A DNA stretch of 64,000 nucleotides from Calendula officinalis (Eukaryota; Streptophyta; Magnoliopsida; Asterales; Asteraceae), in NCBI GenBank assembly GCA_963853835.1, contig OY970832.1, positions 33,678,208-33,742,207 of the forward strand, in the 5' to 3' direction. A program made the translations under genes and the position numbers. Below, piece after piece: positions 11,771 to 22,108 of the stretch. Each line of letters begins with the position of its first letter. Position 1 is the stretch's first letter. The notes below the pieces were generated by a model. That model searched no databases. It was not told the DNA's origin and saw only the letters and a program-made list of their open reading frames with translations.

Positions 11771-13545
11771 CAAAGTTCAAAAAATAGTATTTTCAATAAT
11801 AATTTCTTTTAATCAATTAACTACCCAATTAATTTTAATTAAAAGCTAAGATCCGATTGAGCTTCTATCACCGCATCAGTTGATCTGCTAGAGGTGATAG
11901 ATCCAATAGGTAGGTGACGATCAACAATTGCATTACAAGTGCAACTCTTAGAGGTATGGGACTTCATGGCACCTAGTGAACAAGCATCTAGGGTCAAGTG
12001 GCATGTTTGTCGCATCGTCGCCTCGAGTCAAGGTCTCACCGTTAACTCGATTAAGTCATCCAATGTGAAATCATGTCAAAATAGCTCTAGGTCTCACGCG
12101 TAGAGAATAATGACCTCGGATCTAGATTCAAACCACGTCTCACGTGAATTCAAAAATAGAAGCAAGTGATTTACAACCGATTGGACGGCGTGACTTAAAT
12201 TTTAGGTATGTTAAATTTTAATTAATAAAATTTTATTAAGATATGAATGAATCATGTACTTCATTCATATCACTTCATAAGTCGTTTAATAAACGGTAAA
12301 AACATTTAACGATTATTAAGGTTTAAGTTTCAAATCGTATTTAAACTTAGTTTAATCTCAAAACAATTTTAGATTAAAGGTTTAATCATCAATGATTAAC
12401 TATTATTTTAAGTTTCAAATCATATTTAAACTTAGTTTAATCTCAAAACAATTTTAGATTAAAGGTTTAATCATCAATGATTAACTAGTAATTATCGATG
12501 ATTAAATGTTTGGATGTTTTAATGTTTGTGTCAAAAAACATTTTTAATTGTTTTATTTACTTGTATCTAATAGGAAAAGAAAACAACCACAAACATAAAT
12601 AAAACATGCAACAAATTTTGTGCAAACCTCGACCGATGAAATCCTAGGTTCGGTCACGTGAGTCATCACGACGGACCGAAGGGTCAAACTAGGGGACGGG
12701 CCAATATGAACCCAAACGGGCCTACATAAACCCAGTGGGCTCCCACTTGCTCCAAGACATTCTTGAGCAAGTAGAACCCAAAATTGTGAAAAAATGCAAT
12801 CTGCCAGAAAATTCCAGCAGACTTCGAAGCCCGAAAAGTCACTGAAGGAGTCTTCGTTAGTCTTCCCGGCCTTCTGGAAAGTTGTAGCCCACGACTTTGC
12901 AAGCATTTTAGGCTTTTGAATCGCCCAAAACGGAGTCCGTATGCCTCTGGAAAACCTGTTTTCGTACAGCCCTCGCTTTTGTGACGGAAATTTGTTGTTT
13001 TCTTCATTAGTCTTCAATATTTTTTGTCAACAATTTACAATAAAAAGATAAAATAAATACAATCTATTCTATTACTTTTACATTACAAATTGCCCCAAAA
13101 ATGGCACCAAAAATAAAAGAAAAAAAAATGAAACAAATTACAACAATTAAGCCAAAAAACAAGGCTTTTCCCAAAACAACCAAACAACCAAACATCAACC
13201 ACATTCATTCACAAACGGTCTAGGCTTTCATCGGTTTGCACAAACAAGCAACAATTGACAAGGCTTTGGCTTGGGATATGGCAAAAATACATGTTTTGCC
13301 ATATCAACAAAATGGAATTAAAAATTAAATTCCAAGCCAAATAATCAAAAAATACAATAACAAGATTAATTTTTTGATTTGATTTTGTAACAAGTGACAA
13401 TAGGGTTCCAAAAATACCATATTTTAACCCATTAATTTATAAAAAAACCGAAAAAAAAATTAAAAATCGGAATTTAAAACACCAAAAAAAACTTTGGTTT
13501 TTGCCACTTTTCACAAAATCTAGCTAATTATATGATTAATATAAT
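11771..13545 (-). other. Copia-B 5' leader (long, non-gag)
   Basis: A leader of about 1.8 kb separates the primer site from gag. It aligns throughout with the leaders of Copia-A and Copia-C. Within it, 12553-13017 is open for 154 codons (MKTNEENNKFPS...) and a second frame at 12684-13007 is open for 107 codons. Both have counterparts in Copia-C. Neither resembles a known domain. Near 12390 and 12465 are two copies of TTTAATCATCAATGATTAAC, the palindrome found en masse at 37-49 kb. Confidence 0.7.
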
Positions 13546-13559
13546 GACTCGTGATACCA
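13546..13559 (-). other. Copia-B primer-binding site
   Basis: The minus strand reads TGGTATCACGAGTC one base inside the 5' LTR. TGGTATCA complements the 3' end of plant initiator tRNA-Met, the usual primer of copia elements; after eight bases it departs from the canonical TGGTATCAGAGC. Confidence 0.8.
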
Positions 13560-13560
13560 C

Positions 13561-14196
13561 TAATGGTGATTTTAGGTTAAAACAAGAACCAAAACGCAGC
13601 GGAAAGTATTTATCACCATAAACGGATCTTGATATTAATCATACAATTAAACTAATAAATAAATCAAAGAGATTGGATGAACATTTCATACCCTTGAAGT
13701 CTTTGATCTTGTTGAAATCGGATGGAGTTGGTGATGGATTGAAACCAAGTATTCAAAAGGAATACCTCTAAAAGTAATCCACACAACACTATTCTTGAAC
13801 ACCAAAGGAGGATGCTAGTCCTTGTGCTTGCAAAGAAGAAGAACTAAAAACACCTTTTGTGTGTGTTTCTTGGATGGTCAAAGGGATGACAAAAGAGGGA
13901 GTTTATGGACCATTATGGTGCCATAATTCCCATTAATGATTTCCATAAACCATTGATTATTTGCACTCAAGTCCCTTGTCTTTGTTTCTTCTATTTGCTT
14001 ACAATTAAGTTTCAATATTAACAATTAATATTAAACTCTAATATATACAAGCATGTAGCTTATATTAATATATAATGTAATTACCCTAATTACACTATAT
14101 ATCTTATGGTATTAAGTGTTTAAGTGTGTGACCCTCTAGGCTCACAAACTACTAGCCATATAACTATATGTTATACGCGTGAAGCATTTCCCAACA
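13561..14196 (-). repeat. Copia-B 5' LTR
   Basis: 636 bp with the same sequence as 6859-7494. It ends at GCAAC, the right target duplication. Confidence 0.92.
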
Positions 14197-14201
14197 GCAA
14201 C

Positions 14202-14698
14202 ACCCTTATTCTTTTGTGGTCAGTCGCAAGTCACAACAACCAAATGCAAAAGGGTTTCTTTATAATATATACTTCATTTGAGTAGTAGAAAGAACAAAAG
14301 GGATTGGTTAATCCTTTTTGTGCTCACGTGCTAAAACCATAAAAATACCACAATTTCATTTGTGTGTTTCTTATTGTCGGTTGTATCACCAAAATTCAAG
14401 CGAGAGAGAGGCACTAAACTTAGGTTATGTGAAATTAGGTTTAACAACATCTGATATTGATTAAGTTTAATGTCCTTTGGGCTTTTTCACTTAAGTCTCT
14501 TTATGGCCATTTAATTAAATCAAAGTTAACTATTAAGCCCATTTAATTATCTCATGTTACTTAGAAACATAAATAATGCAAATACAATAATTGCGTCATA
14601 TATTTTAAATGGTATCTCAATGTATAGGTATGTGACCCTGTAGGCTCATGTATGTCTAGCCGTATAATTATATGTCATGACATAAGCATATTCCAACA
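14202..14698 (-). repeat. Copia-A 5' LTR, second part (split)
   Basis: This continues the LTR interrupted at 6858. It ends GTGACCCTGTAGGCTCATGT... to TTCCAACA, the same terminal block seen in Copia-B and -C. On the minus strand the LTR thus starts TGTTGGAA. The matching 3' LTR lies outside the window, so no target duplication can be tested. Confidence 0.78.
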
Positions 14699-14773
14699 TC
14701 AATATGTAGTTTGTAGTACAATCTCAGTGCTACCCAGCATTTTGTGACTAACCTCACCCAGCAAATCGGCTTC

Positions 14774-16660
14774 CACTAGTACAGTTGCGGGATTTGGTCA
14801 CACCAGAAAAGTGTGACGATATGCCTTTAGTCACACGAGATTTTTCAGAGCTAGTGTGACCAAATCTCGCGTGGCTAATCCTTTCTACCGTCACACTAGC
14901 GATTTAGTGGCTGTATCCATCAAAAAAGAGTGACCAAAACCATAAATGTGCGACGATATGTTTTGAAATTTCATGTAAATGTGTATTTTGTGTGACTATT
15001 GTCCGTCCTTTGGCCACATGAAAATAGAATACAAGTGACCTTTTCGATAATTTACCCACACAATATTTTTTCTTTGGTGGGATTCAGTCACATACATTTA
15101 CGACAAAAGTGGCCAAAACACTAAAAAGTGTGACCATATGCTCTTTAAACTCATGTAAATGTGTATTTTATGTGACTGTTGTTCATCCAATGGTCACATG
15201 AATATTATATTTGTGTGTCGGTTTGTGATATATAGCCACACAAAAACTATTATTTGAGGGGATTTCGTCACATACAAATTCACAAAGAGTGGCCAAAAGT
15301 TTTGTTATGTGTGACCATATGCTTTTTAAACTCATGTAAATGTGTATTATGTGTGACTATTATTCATCCAAAGGCAACACAAAATTATAATAGGTGTGGC
15401 CAATACGATGATTTTTTCACACAATTATTACTCTTTTTGCGAATTTCATCACATAGCATTGAGCAAAAAGTGGCCAGATATGGTAATAAGTGTGACGGTA
15501 TGCTCTTTAAACTCATCTAAATGTGTATTTTGTGTGAGTATTGTTCATATAATGGTCACATAAATTTTATGTGTGTGTGGCTGTTTGTGATATATAGCCG
15601 CACACAAAATGTTATTTGAGGGGAATTCGTCACATCCAAATTAGCACAGAGTGGTCAAAAGTGTTGATATGTGTGACCATATGCTTTTTAAACTCGTGTA
15701 AATGAGTATAATGTGTGACAATTGTTCATCAAAAGGCCACATGAAATTATAATACATGTGGCCAATATGATGATTTTGTCACACAATTATTACTCTTTTT
15801 GGGAATTTCGTAACGTACAATTGAGCAAAACGTGGCCAAATATGATAATAAGTGTGACCGTATGCTTTGTGAAGTCTAGTAAATGTGAATTTCGTGTGAC
15901 TATTGTTCAGGTAATGGCCACATGATTTGTATCTTGGTGTGGCGCTTTGTGATATTTCGTCACACAAAAAATCTTATTTGCGGGGATGTTGTCACATAAA
16001 AATTAGCGAAGTGTGGCCAAAAAAAATTTTGTCACACAATTATTACTCTTATTGGGAATTTCATCTCATACAATTGAGCAATACGTGGCCAAATGTGGTA
16101 ATAAGTGTGACCGTATGCTTTCTAAAGTTTAGTAAATGTGTATTACGTGTTAATATTGTTCCCGTAATGGCCACATGATTTTTATCTTTGTGTGGCGGTT
16201 TTGATATTTAGTCACACAACGATTTTTTTTTGTACATTGCGTCACATACAAGTTAGCAAAGAGTGGCCACAAGTGTGGATATGTGTGACCATATGATTTT
16301 TAAAGTCAGGCGAATGTGTATTTTGTGTGACTAATATTCATCCAATGGCTACATGAATGTGTTGTTTGTGTGGCGTTTTTTATATTTAGTCACACAAAAT
16401 ATCTTATATGAGGGGATTTAGTGACATAGAATTTAGCAAGAAGTGGCCAAAAATGTTGATATGTGTGACTAAATGCTTTTTAAAGTCATGTAAATCACAA
16501 TTTTGTGTGACTATTGTACATTTAATGGCCACATGAATTTTATATTTGTGTGGCATTTAATTATATTCAGTCACACACGTAGGTAAGCAAATCATGGCCA
16601 AAAGTGTGACCATTTTATGTGAGTGCATTATTTAGTCACACGAGGCATTATGGCCCGTGC
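14774..16660. repeat. 181-bp tandem array with dimeric (about 361-bp) order
   Basis: The block GTGTGACCATATGCTTTTTA and close variants start at 15128, 15309, 15490, 15671 and 15852, spaced exactly 181 bp. They recur at 16105, 16283, 16463 and 16604, and weakly near 14941. Two versions alternate: one with 'cacacaaaa..ttatttgagggga' (near 15237, 15597, 15957), the other with 'cacacaattattactctt' (near 15419, 15780, 16030). Each unit carries GTGTGAC and GTCACAC in opposite orientation, so single strands could fold. The left edge begins CACTAGTACAG. No protein is encoded. It may be a satellite seed or the subterminal array of a DNA transposon. Confidence 0.8.
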
Positions 16661-17052
16661 GATACACGGGCTTTGTTCATGATAAAGGCACACGGTGTGC
16701 GCACGGGCAAACACCCTTAAACGCCGCCAAAGGGCATTTTGCCACACCGTCTGTTTCGCGTATGACCTCTGTCCGTGAGCATCTTTTATTTTTCTTTTTT
16801 TGATTTATAAATTGTGATTTGTTGAAGGTATATTAGTTTTTATGATTAACTATGTTTTTGATAATTGAAACGGGTCAAATGAATAATATTAACTTTTTTA
16901 TATAATATTTTATTATTGTAATAATCAATTCTACCATGCAAGAAAGCCTGTAATGAAACAAAAACATACTTAATTATGTAAAAAACATATTTATTTAAAA
17001 ATTCACAATACATACATATAACACGATCCAACTATTTCAAACTAACCCACAG
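16661..17052. other. Gene-free spacer with Helitron-like hairpin
   Basis: Near 16650 the sequence GGCCCGTGCGATACACGGGC forms a 7-bp G+C stem with a 5-nt loop. This resembles the CCCGTGC...GCACGGG hairpins of plant Helitron 3' ends, but no CTAG follows. It is followed by a second G+C-rich block (16680-16760) and then 290 bp of A+T-rich sequence. I see no gene. Confidence 0.4.
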
Positions 17053-18723
17053 AATGGTTTTTGTCCCATTCACCGGTGTTAATAATCACAACAAATCAGT
17101 TAATTTTGGGGCTGGACTTCTTAAAAATGAGTCCGTTAGCTCTTTACGTTTGGTTGTTAGAGGCATTTCTAAAAGCCCATGTTAAGCAACCTAATATTGT
17201 TGTAGCAGATCAGGATCCGTCAATGAAGCAAGCTGTTCCAACTGTTTTTAACGAATCTCACCATAGATTTTGTATGTGGCATATAATGAACAAACTTCCT
17301 TTAAAGGTAAAATATACCATGGTTCAATATTTATTTTAGTGATCTCAATCCGTCATTTCAGTAGCGTACACATATAATCCTACATGTTATTTTCTTAAAG
17401 CCAGTGTTCAGTCATGAACACTGTTCAACTAATCAATTATGTGGTTCAATACAGATCACTGGTGATAACAAAGATACTAAAGAGATCAAGAAACGATTAC
17501 ATCAGCTTGTATGGAATGTTAACATTGGTACAAAAGAGTTTGAGAGGCGGTGGGATGAATTAATATCGGAATTTTCATTACATCAACACAAGTGGCTTGG
17601 TGATATGTTCAATATTTGGCAACAATGGATTCCTGCTTATTTTAAACATATACCAATGTATTGTTTGATGAGAACCACTTCACGGTCAGAGAGTTCAAAT
17701 TCAATGTTTTGTAAATTCTTAAACTTTGGGCATACGTTGGTGCAGTTCATGCTTTGTTTTGAGGCTGCAATGGAAAAAAAAGATATAAACAACGCCGAGA
17801 TGACTTTGAAGACACAATAAAAATACCAAAAATGGAAACCCAGCTCCCTATTGAGCGTCATGCTTCATGAATATACACAATAACTTTGTTCAGGAAAGTG
17901 CAACATGAAATAGTTAGAGAAATGTATTCATGTTCACTTAAGACTGCAGGGTATGACGCAGAACCTGGGTTTTTTATGATCAAACATTATGACAAACATG
18001 ATAAATTTGTTGGTGACTTTAAGGTACTATTACTTACATCCTAGCATTAATTAGTTTCGTTTAATTTTTCATAATGTTTTAATTTTTTCATTTGATGTGC
18101 AGGTCAGGTATAATGCAGATGAAGCCACTGTAGTATGCAGTTGTAATCTGTTTGGGCAGCATGTATATCTATGTCGACATGTATTTTGTGTTTTGAATTC
18201 TGAACACATAAAAGAGATACCTGACAAATACATATTAAGACGATGGAGAGCTAACTTAATGCCGCGTGATACACTTTATAGTCGCTATCGATATGGAATG
18301 CGGAATGATAGTTCAAACCAATCTGTCACAAACGCAATGTTAGATGTTGAATCTTGTATATTTGGATTTCGTTCATCACCGAACACACTTGACGAGTTTC
18401 TTACAAGGCTTAATGAGTTAACTAGTGAGTTTAAACATAAGGCACCTGATGAACAATATAAAAATAAAGGCAAGGCTGCTAGATTTGGTGAATTAGTTGG
18501 TGATGCACAAACAGAAATTCAAGTAGATGTTCCTACAGGTATTAGAAATAAAGGATGTGGGACGGGAAAGAGATTGAAAGGTCCTGGTGAGAGGGCAATA
18601 GAAAAAGCGAACGACGAAGGCAAAAAATGTCAAGTTTGTTTAGAGGTCGGGCACAACTCGCGAACATGTGGAGGACCTTCAACTTACAAAGCAGCATCAT
18701 CATCAAAACGACAAAAAAGATGA
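17053..18723 (+). pseudogene. FAR1-type MULE transposase A, 5'-truncated
   Basis: Exons read about 17053-17306, 17455-18023 and 18103-18723, with GT/AG borders (AAAG|GTAAAA, ACAG|ATCACT, TAAG|GTACTA, GCAG|GTCAGG). Order: the MULE DDE core (VPFTGVNNH, then VVADQDPSMKQAV and HRFCMWHIMNKLP), the FAR1 middle region (MRTTSRSESSNSMF), a SWIM zinc finger (VCSCNLFGQHVYLCRHVF) and a C-terminal CCHC knuckle (CQVCLEVGHNSRTC). FAR1-family transposases bind and cut element ends. The N-terminal FAR1 DNA-binding domain is missing; the first exon starts after an AG next to unrelated sequence. A frameshift lies near 17140, a stop at 17818 and another frame break near 17870. It converges on the ULP1-like gene at 19.4 kb. 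Confidence 0.85.
18103..18723 (+). CDS. SWIM/CCHC C-terminal exon of FAR1-type transposase A
   Basis: This last exon is uninterrupted for about 206 codons. It holds the SWIM motif (C-x-C near residues 10-12 of the exon, C-x-H near 27-29), the conserved IPDKYILRRWR helix, and a Lys/Arg-rich tail with the knuckle CQVCLEVGHNSRTC. An intact long exon behind damaged exons suggests recent decay. A second copy of its end lies 308 bp downstream. Confidence 0.7.
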   Translation, partial: VRYNADEATVVCSCNLFGQHVYLCRHVFCVLNSEHIKEIPDKYILRRWRANLMPRDTLYSRYRYGMRNDSSNQSVTNAMLDVESCIFGFRSSPNTLDEFLTRLNELTSEFKHKAPDEQYKNKGKAARFGELVGDAQTEIQVDVPTGIRNKGCGTGKRLKGPGERAIEKANDEGKKCQVCLEVGHNSRTCGGPSTYKAASSSKRQKR

Positions 18724-18933
18724 AATTATAAAGCATTTAAGTTTAAAATATGAATATTTTATTTAAATTTAAGGTGTTTTCCACATTTCCTTATAATTGT
18801 TGAACTTATATACTATGTTTTCATCTTTTTTATTCATGTTAGACGATGTATCTTTGTTTACTAGTCTTTATATGATGTCGTTTCTATAAGAACTATTTAT
18901 TACGTTTTAACTACTAACATTTTTTATTACTAT

Positions 18934-19030
18934 GAAAAATGTCAAGTTTGTTTAGAGGCCGGGCACAACTCGCGAACATGTGGAGGACATTCAAGTTACA
19001 AAGCAGCATCATCATCAAAACCACAATAAA
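18934..19030 (+). repeat. Duplicated 3' end of the transposase exon
   Basis: The segment from AAAAATGTCAAGTTTG to the stop repeats 18626-18723 with a handful of differences (for example GGACATTCAAG for GGACCTTCAAC). It again encodes the CCHC knuckle and ends in TAA. It is not linked to an upstream exon, so it is a small segmental duplication. Confidence 0.85.
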
Positions 19031-19400
19031 CCGATATGCATTAGTCCACGTTTCTTTAACAGAGAAGAATTGTTCAACGATGAATAGCATAACATAAAAT
19101 GCCAATATTTTAGTTCAACGATGAATAGCATAACTAAGGTCTTAAACCTAACGTTTTTACGGTGTTAAATGATGAATACCATACTAAAGGTCAAAAAAAT
19201 ATGCTCGTAACTATATTCAACGATGAATATCAAAAATTAAATTCAATGAATACTATCCCAAACATAAATAAGTCTTTGATAAATTATACCTAAAACATTA
19301 ATATCCAAACATAAAAGTAAAAATACCCATCATACAATGACAAAACTAACATCTTAACAATTTCGAAAAAAATACGAATGTCTATAAAAAAACGAATTTA
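19031..19400. repeat. A+T-rich spacer with TTCAACGATGAATA repeats
   Basis: At least four direct copies of a word close to TTCAACGATGAATA occur (near 19073, 19117, 19168, 19218) in an A+T-rich spacer between the two convergent MULE genes. No reading frame. Confidence 0.5.
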
Positions 19401-19422
19401 ATTATATTTCCCATGCAGATTC

Positions 19423-19991
19423 CTAGCCACAATCTTCTGCTTCTTTCAAAACTTTGTTACGTAAAATGTTATGTTCCGACATCAACATTTTTAGTGTGTA
19501 CCGCGCCCTCAATTTTTTCAATAAAGTTTTCTGGCGTCGTCCATCCGCATCCAAACCACAACACCAATTGGATGCCCCGCCACCCATGTAAGTCTCCATA
19601 TGACGCATAACAAACACATCCTTGTCATGTTTATTTCCTAGTGATCTCCAACTCATTGTAAGCAATACTGGTTTTGCAGACGCCAACTTATGGGCTTTTG
19701 GATGATCAATGTACTTCAGATAATGTATGAATCCATTTTTCTGAAATTAAATTGGCTTAGTCCAGTATTGATGAAAACATGGTTAAAACATGATTGTTAT
19801 TTTTATCTTACCAGATTTTCCGGAAATCCATCGTACTTTATTCTAATTGGTTGATCATAAATCATGTGGTCTATTATATCAATTGTTCCATGCTTTAAAT
19901 CAAAGCATATCAAATAAGTAGTAACGTACATAACCGGGAAGAATACCTGCTTGTGGGCATAAAAAAAATTAATAACTTTAATTTCGTGCAT
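19423..19991 (-). CDS. C48 protease-like C-terminal exons, catalytic residues lost
   Basis: Two exons (19803-19991, then 19423-19686) encode the end of a ULP1/SENP-type domain. The strand-helix block FFPVMYVTTYLICFDLK should carry the catalytic His before YLICFDL but shows VTT. The Asp of IDIIDHM is present. The nucleophile block, normally D-C-G followed by VFVMRHMETY, reads HDKDVFVMRHMETY, so Cys is replaced by Lys and Gly by Asp. Two of three triad residues are missing. Confidence 0.7.
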
Positions 19992-20050
19992 TAATGTTCA
20001 TCTACGGATAACACTAGTTAATTCAGGGTATAATGAGAGTTCATTAGTGT

Positions 20051-20362
20051 TCAATTGCATAATTTTGAAGCTATTAAGACAAGATTGAAACGTATCATGT
20101 CCACCGATCTCAATTTCATTAATAAAGCGTCTTTATGCATCATCTCACCTAGTACATGTGTTAAAGACCGTACACGTTCATCAACGCTCATTGTACCCTG
20201 AATTTCCGGTAGAAATAATCTAGACGGTGATTCTGGTGCTCTAATACCCTCTTGTATATTTAACAACGCAGACCATGTGTTAAGTACTTCATTTAAAAAC
20301 GGACCTTGCGTTGCAAAACAACTTAAAGGTCCTCTCATCATTTGCTGTTGATCCTGTGTCAT
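20051..20362 (-). CDS. ULP1-like gene A, middle exon
   Basis: 103 open codons (MTQDQQQMMRGPLSC...) with a mixed helical composition; the block RLFLPEIQGTMSVDERVRSL looks like a helical linker. It lies between the repeat-bearing exon upstream and the protease-like exons downstream. I know no named domain for it. It is assigned to the gene by strand and order. Confidence 0.5.
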   Translation of the reverse strand: MTQDQQQMMRGPLSCFATQGPFLNEVLNTWSALLNIQEGIRAPESPSRLFLPEIQGTMSVDERVRSLTHVLGEMMHKDALLMKLRSVDMIRFNLVLIASKLCN

Positions 20363-20513
20363 AAATACTACTTGACTGCATTATAATAAAATGACAAGTC
20401 AAACGTTATTCGTTATTTAAATTTCACTAACAAAAAAAAGTAAAATGAATACACTTACTGATAATTCAACGCGGGCTTCGTAATGTAATTGAGTACTTTT
20501 TTTTCATCCGTGG

Positions 20514-21242
20514 TTAGTTTTTTTCAATATCAACCACCCTCTGTGCAAATGGTGAACGTAGTTGATCAGATAAGTTAATAGCCCGCGTTGACGTCCTCTT
20601 TTGAATAACAATGTGTTGGTCCTTTGGCTTTAATAAAACTTTTTGATTATCGATAACGGTTTTTTTCTGTTCATGAACAACTCGAATACCAACATCACCA
20701 TCATTTTTAACGTTCTCGAACTCTTGTGTTAGGCCAAGACTAAAGCTCGGCACTTCATATTTCTCGTTCTCTGAACGAACACGTGATCTCCCCTTCATAG
20801 CAGTATCCATCGCTGCTTCCATTTCCTTATAATAACCCGGTGACACTTGTGTGACCGGTATATCAGTTCGAAAACCTGGATCTTTAGGTGTGTTGATTGA
20901 TTTTTCCAAAGCCCTATAGTAGCCAGGTGACATTTCCGTCGCCGTAATGTCTTCCCGGAAACCATGGGCTTTAAGTTTATTCATGGTTTCTTCCAAATCA
21001 CTACGATACCGCGGTGACATTTTTGTCGCCAAGGTAATATTCTCAAAACCATTACCATTGGGAGAACCGTACGGATCAGCATCATTATGTTTTTCAAACA
21101 TATCGCCCATCACATTGACCATTTCCATGTTGTTTTCTGCCAAACCTACTTTTTCCGAGTTCCCTAATGGTTTAAAGTAAATTATCACAACCGTTATATT
21201 TTTATTAGCATTAATGAACGTTTTATAAAAATATATTCCCAT
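20514..21242 (-). CDS. ULP1-like gene A, exon with triple 29-residue repeat
   Basis: A long open exon. Residues 65-93, 94-122 and 123-151 of the open frame are three direct copies of a 29-residue unit with core GF(R)xDIxxTxxSPGYYxxxE (20790-21050 on DNA). After it come PSFSLGLTQEF and SPFAQRVVDI, short blocks that precede the C48 domain in ULP1-like MULE proteins. The true exon start is probably inside the open frame, since the first 25 residues look intronic (hydrophobic, no family match). Confidence 0.6.
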   Translation of the reverse strand: MGIYFYKTFINANKNITVVIIYFKPLGNSEKVGLAENNMEMVNVMGDMFEKHNDADPYGSPNGNGFENITLATKMSPRYRSDLEETMNKLKAHGFREDITATEMSPGYYRALEKSINTPKDPGFRTDIPVTQVSPGYYKEMEAAMDTAMKGRSRVRSENEKYEVPSFSLGLTQEFENVKNDGDVGIRVVHEQKKTVIDNQKVLLKPKDQHIVIQKRTSTRAINLSDQLRSPFAQRVVDIEKN

Positions 21243-22108
21243 TTAACATAGTTTACTTTTTAGTCGACTAAAATTCACCCAACACAAAATAACAGTTATT
21301 ATACATTCACTACCCATCACTGCCTAAAATACATACCCCAAATATTACAAACATCACCCTCCCGACTTATAAACATACCCCACTACGCACCCCCCACGTT
21401 TGTTACCAAAATATTATGGGTTAGTCTTACAACATTTTCCTACCTAATTATTACAAATCACTACTTACTACATAATTCACCTTTTCATACCAAGATTACG
21501 TTCATTAAAATATCCTCAATCTTTATCATTACCTTTAATATTCTCTTTCATATCCTTTAGCACATCATCTAACATCTTCACCTTTTCAACCCAATCCCCA
21601 ATTTTATCACTGTTTTGAAAACACTGTAATTGACTCTTTTGATGCTTTCACCAGCTCATTTGTTGTCGCACTTACCCTATTCAATATTGATTGCGTGTGT
21701 TCAACACAGCCCTGTCATTTCATTAAAATAATATTATTAGGCTAAAAATTACTCAAAATTTAATTTTTTTTAAATGTGTTATCTTTACCTCCTCCGTCTT
21801 TATAGCATCATCTTGCACGCTTTGATCTACTTGTACATCCTCTGTCTCCGTATCCGTCTCATCATCAACTGACGGTGGGATGTATGGTTCACTAAGGGTG
21901 GCCGAGTCAAACCCACCAAATCCCTCCCTCTCCTTCAACAAAGAAGTGTTCCAATTGCTTATAACTGGCCTTGCCCTCCCAACTGTCATTTTTTTTACAT
22001 TTCGTGGAATCCACGAAAAGAAGCTGCATAAAAAGAAAGTGTTCAATAGTAGAAAACAGTGTTCATTCCTGGATATCAGATTACATACAAATACTAAATT
22101 AAACTTAC

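Larger units (their letters stand above)
6859..14196 (-). mobile_element. Copia-B, complete but coding-dead Ty1/copia element
   Basis: Two direct 636-bp LTRs (6859-7494 and 13561-14196) bound a 6066-bp interior and are flanked by GCAAC on both sides (6854-6858 and 14197-14201), a perfect 5-bp target duplication. The LTRs read identically base for base by eye. On the minus strand the element starts TGTTGGGA and ends CACCATTA. The primer site (13546-13559) and purine tract (7495-7504) are intact. The interior aligns with Copia-C but gag-pol is riddled with stops, frameshifts and deletions. It is inserted in the 5' LTR of Copia-A. Confidence 0.93.

Noticed and set aside
14774..14784. Full CACTA (En/Spm) transposon starting at CACTAGTAC
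   Set aside because: No inverted ACTAGTG end, no 3-bp duplication partner and no TNPD/TNPA-type frame. Kept only as an alternative for the array.
14774..16660. Plus-strand frames of 60-90 codons in the repeat array
   Set aside because: They recur with the 181-bp unit and shift with its indels. They are by-products of the repeat.
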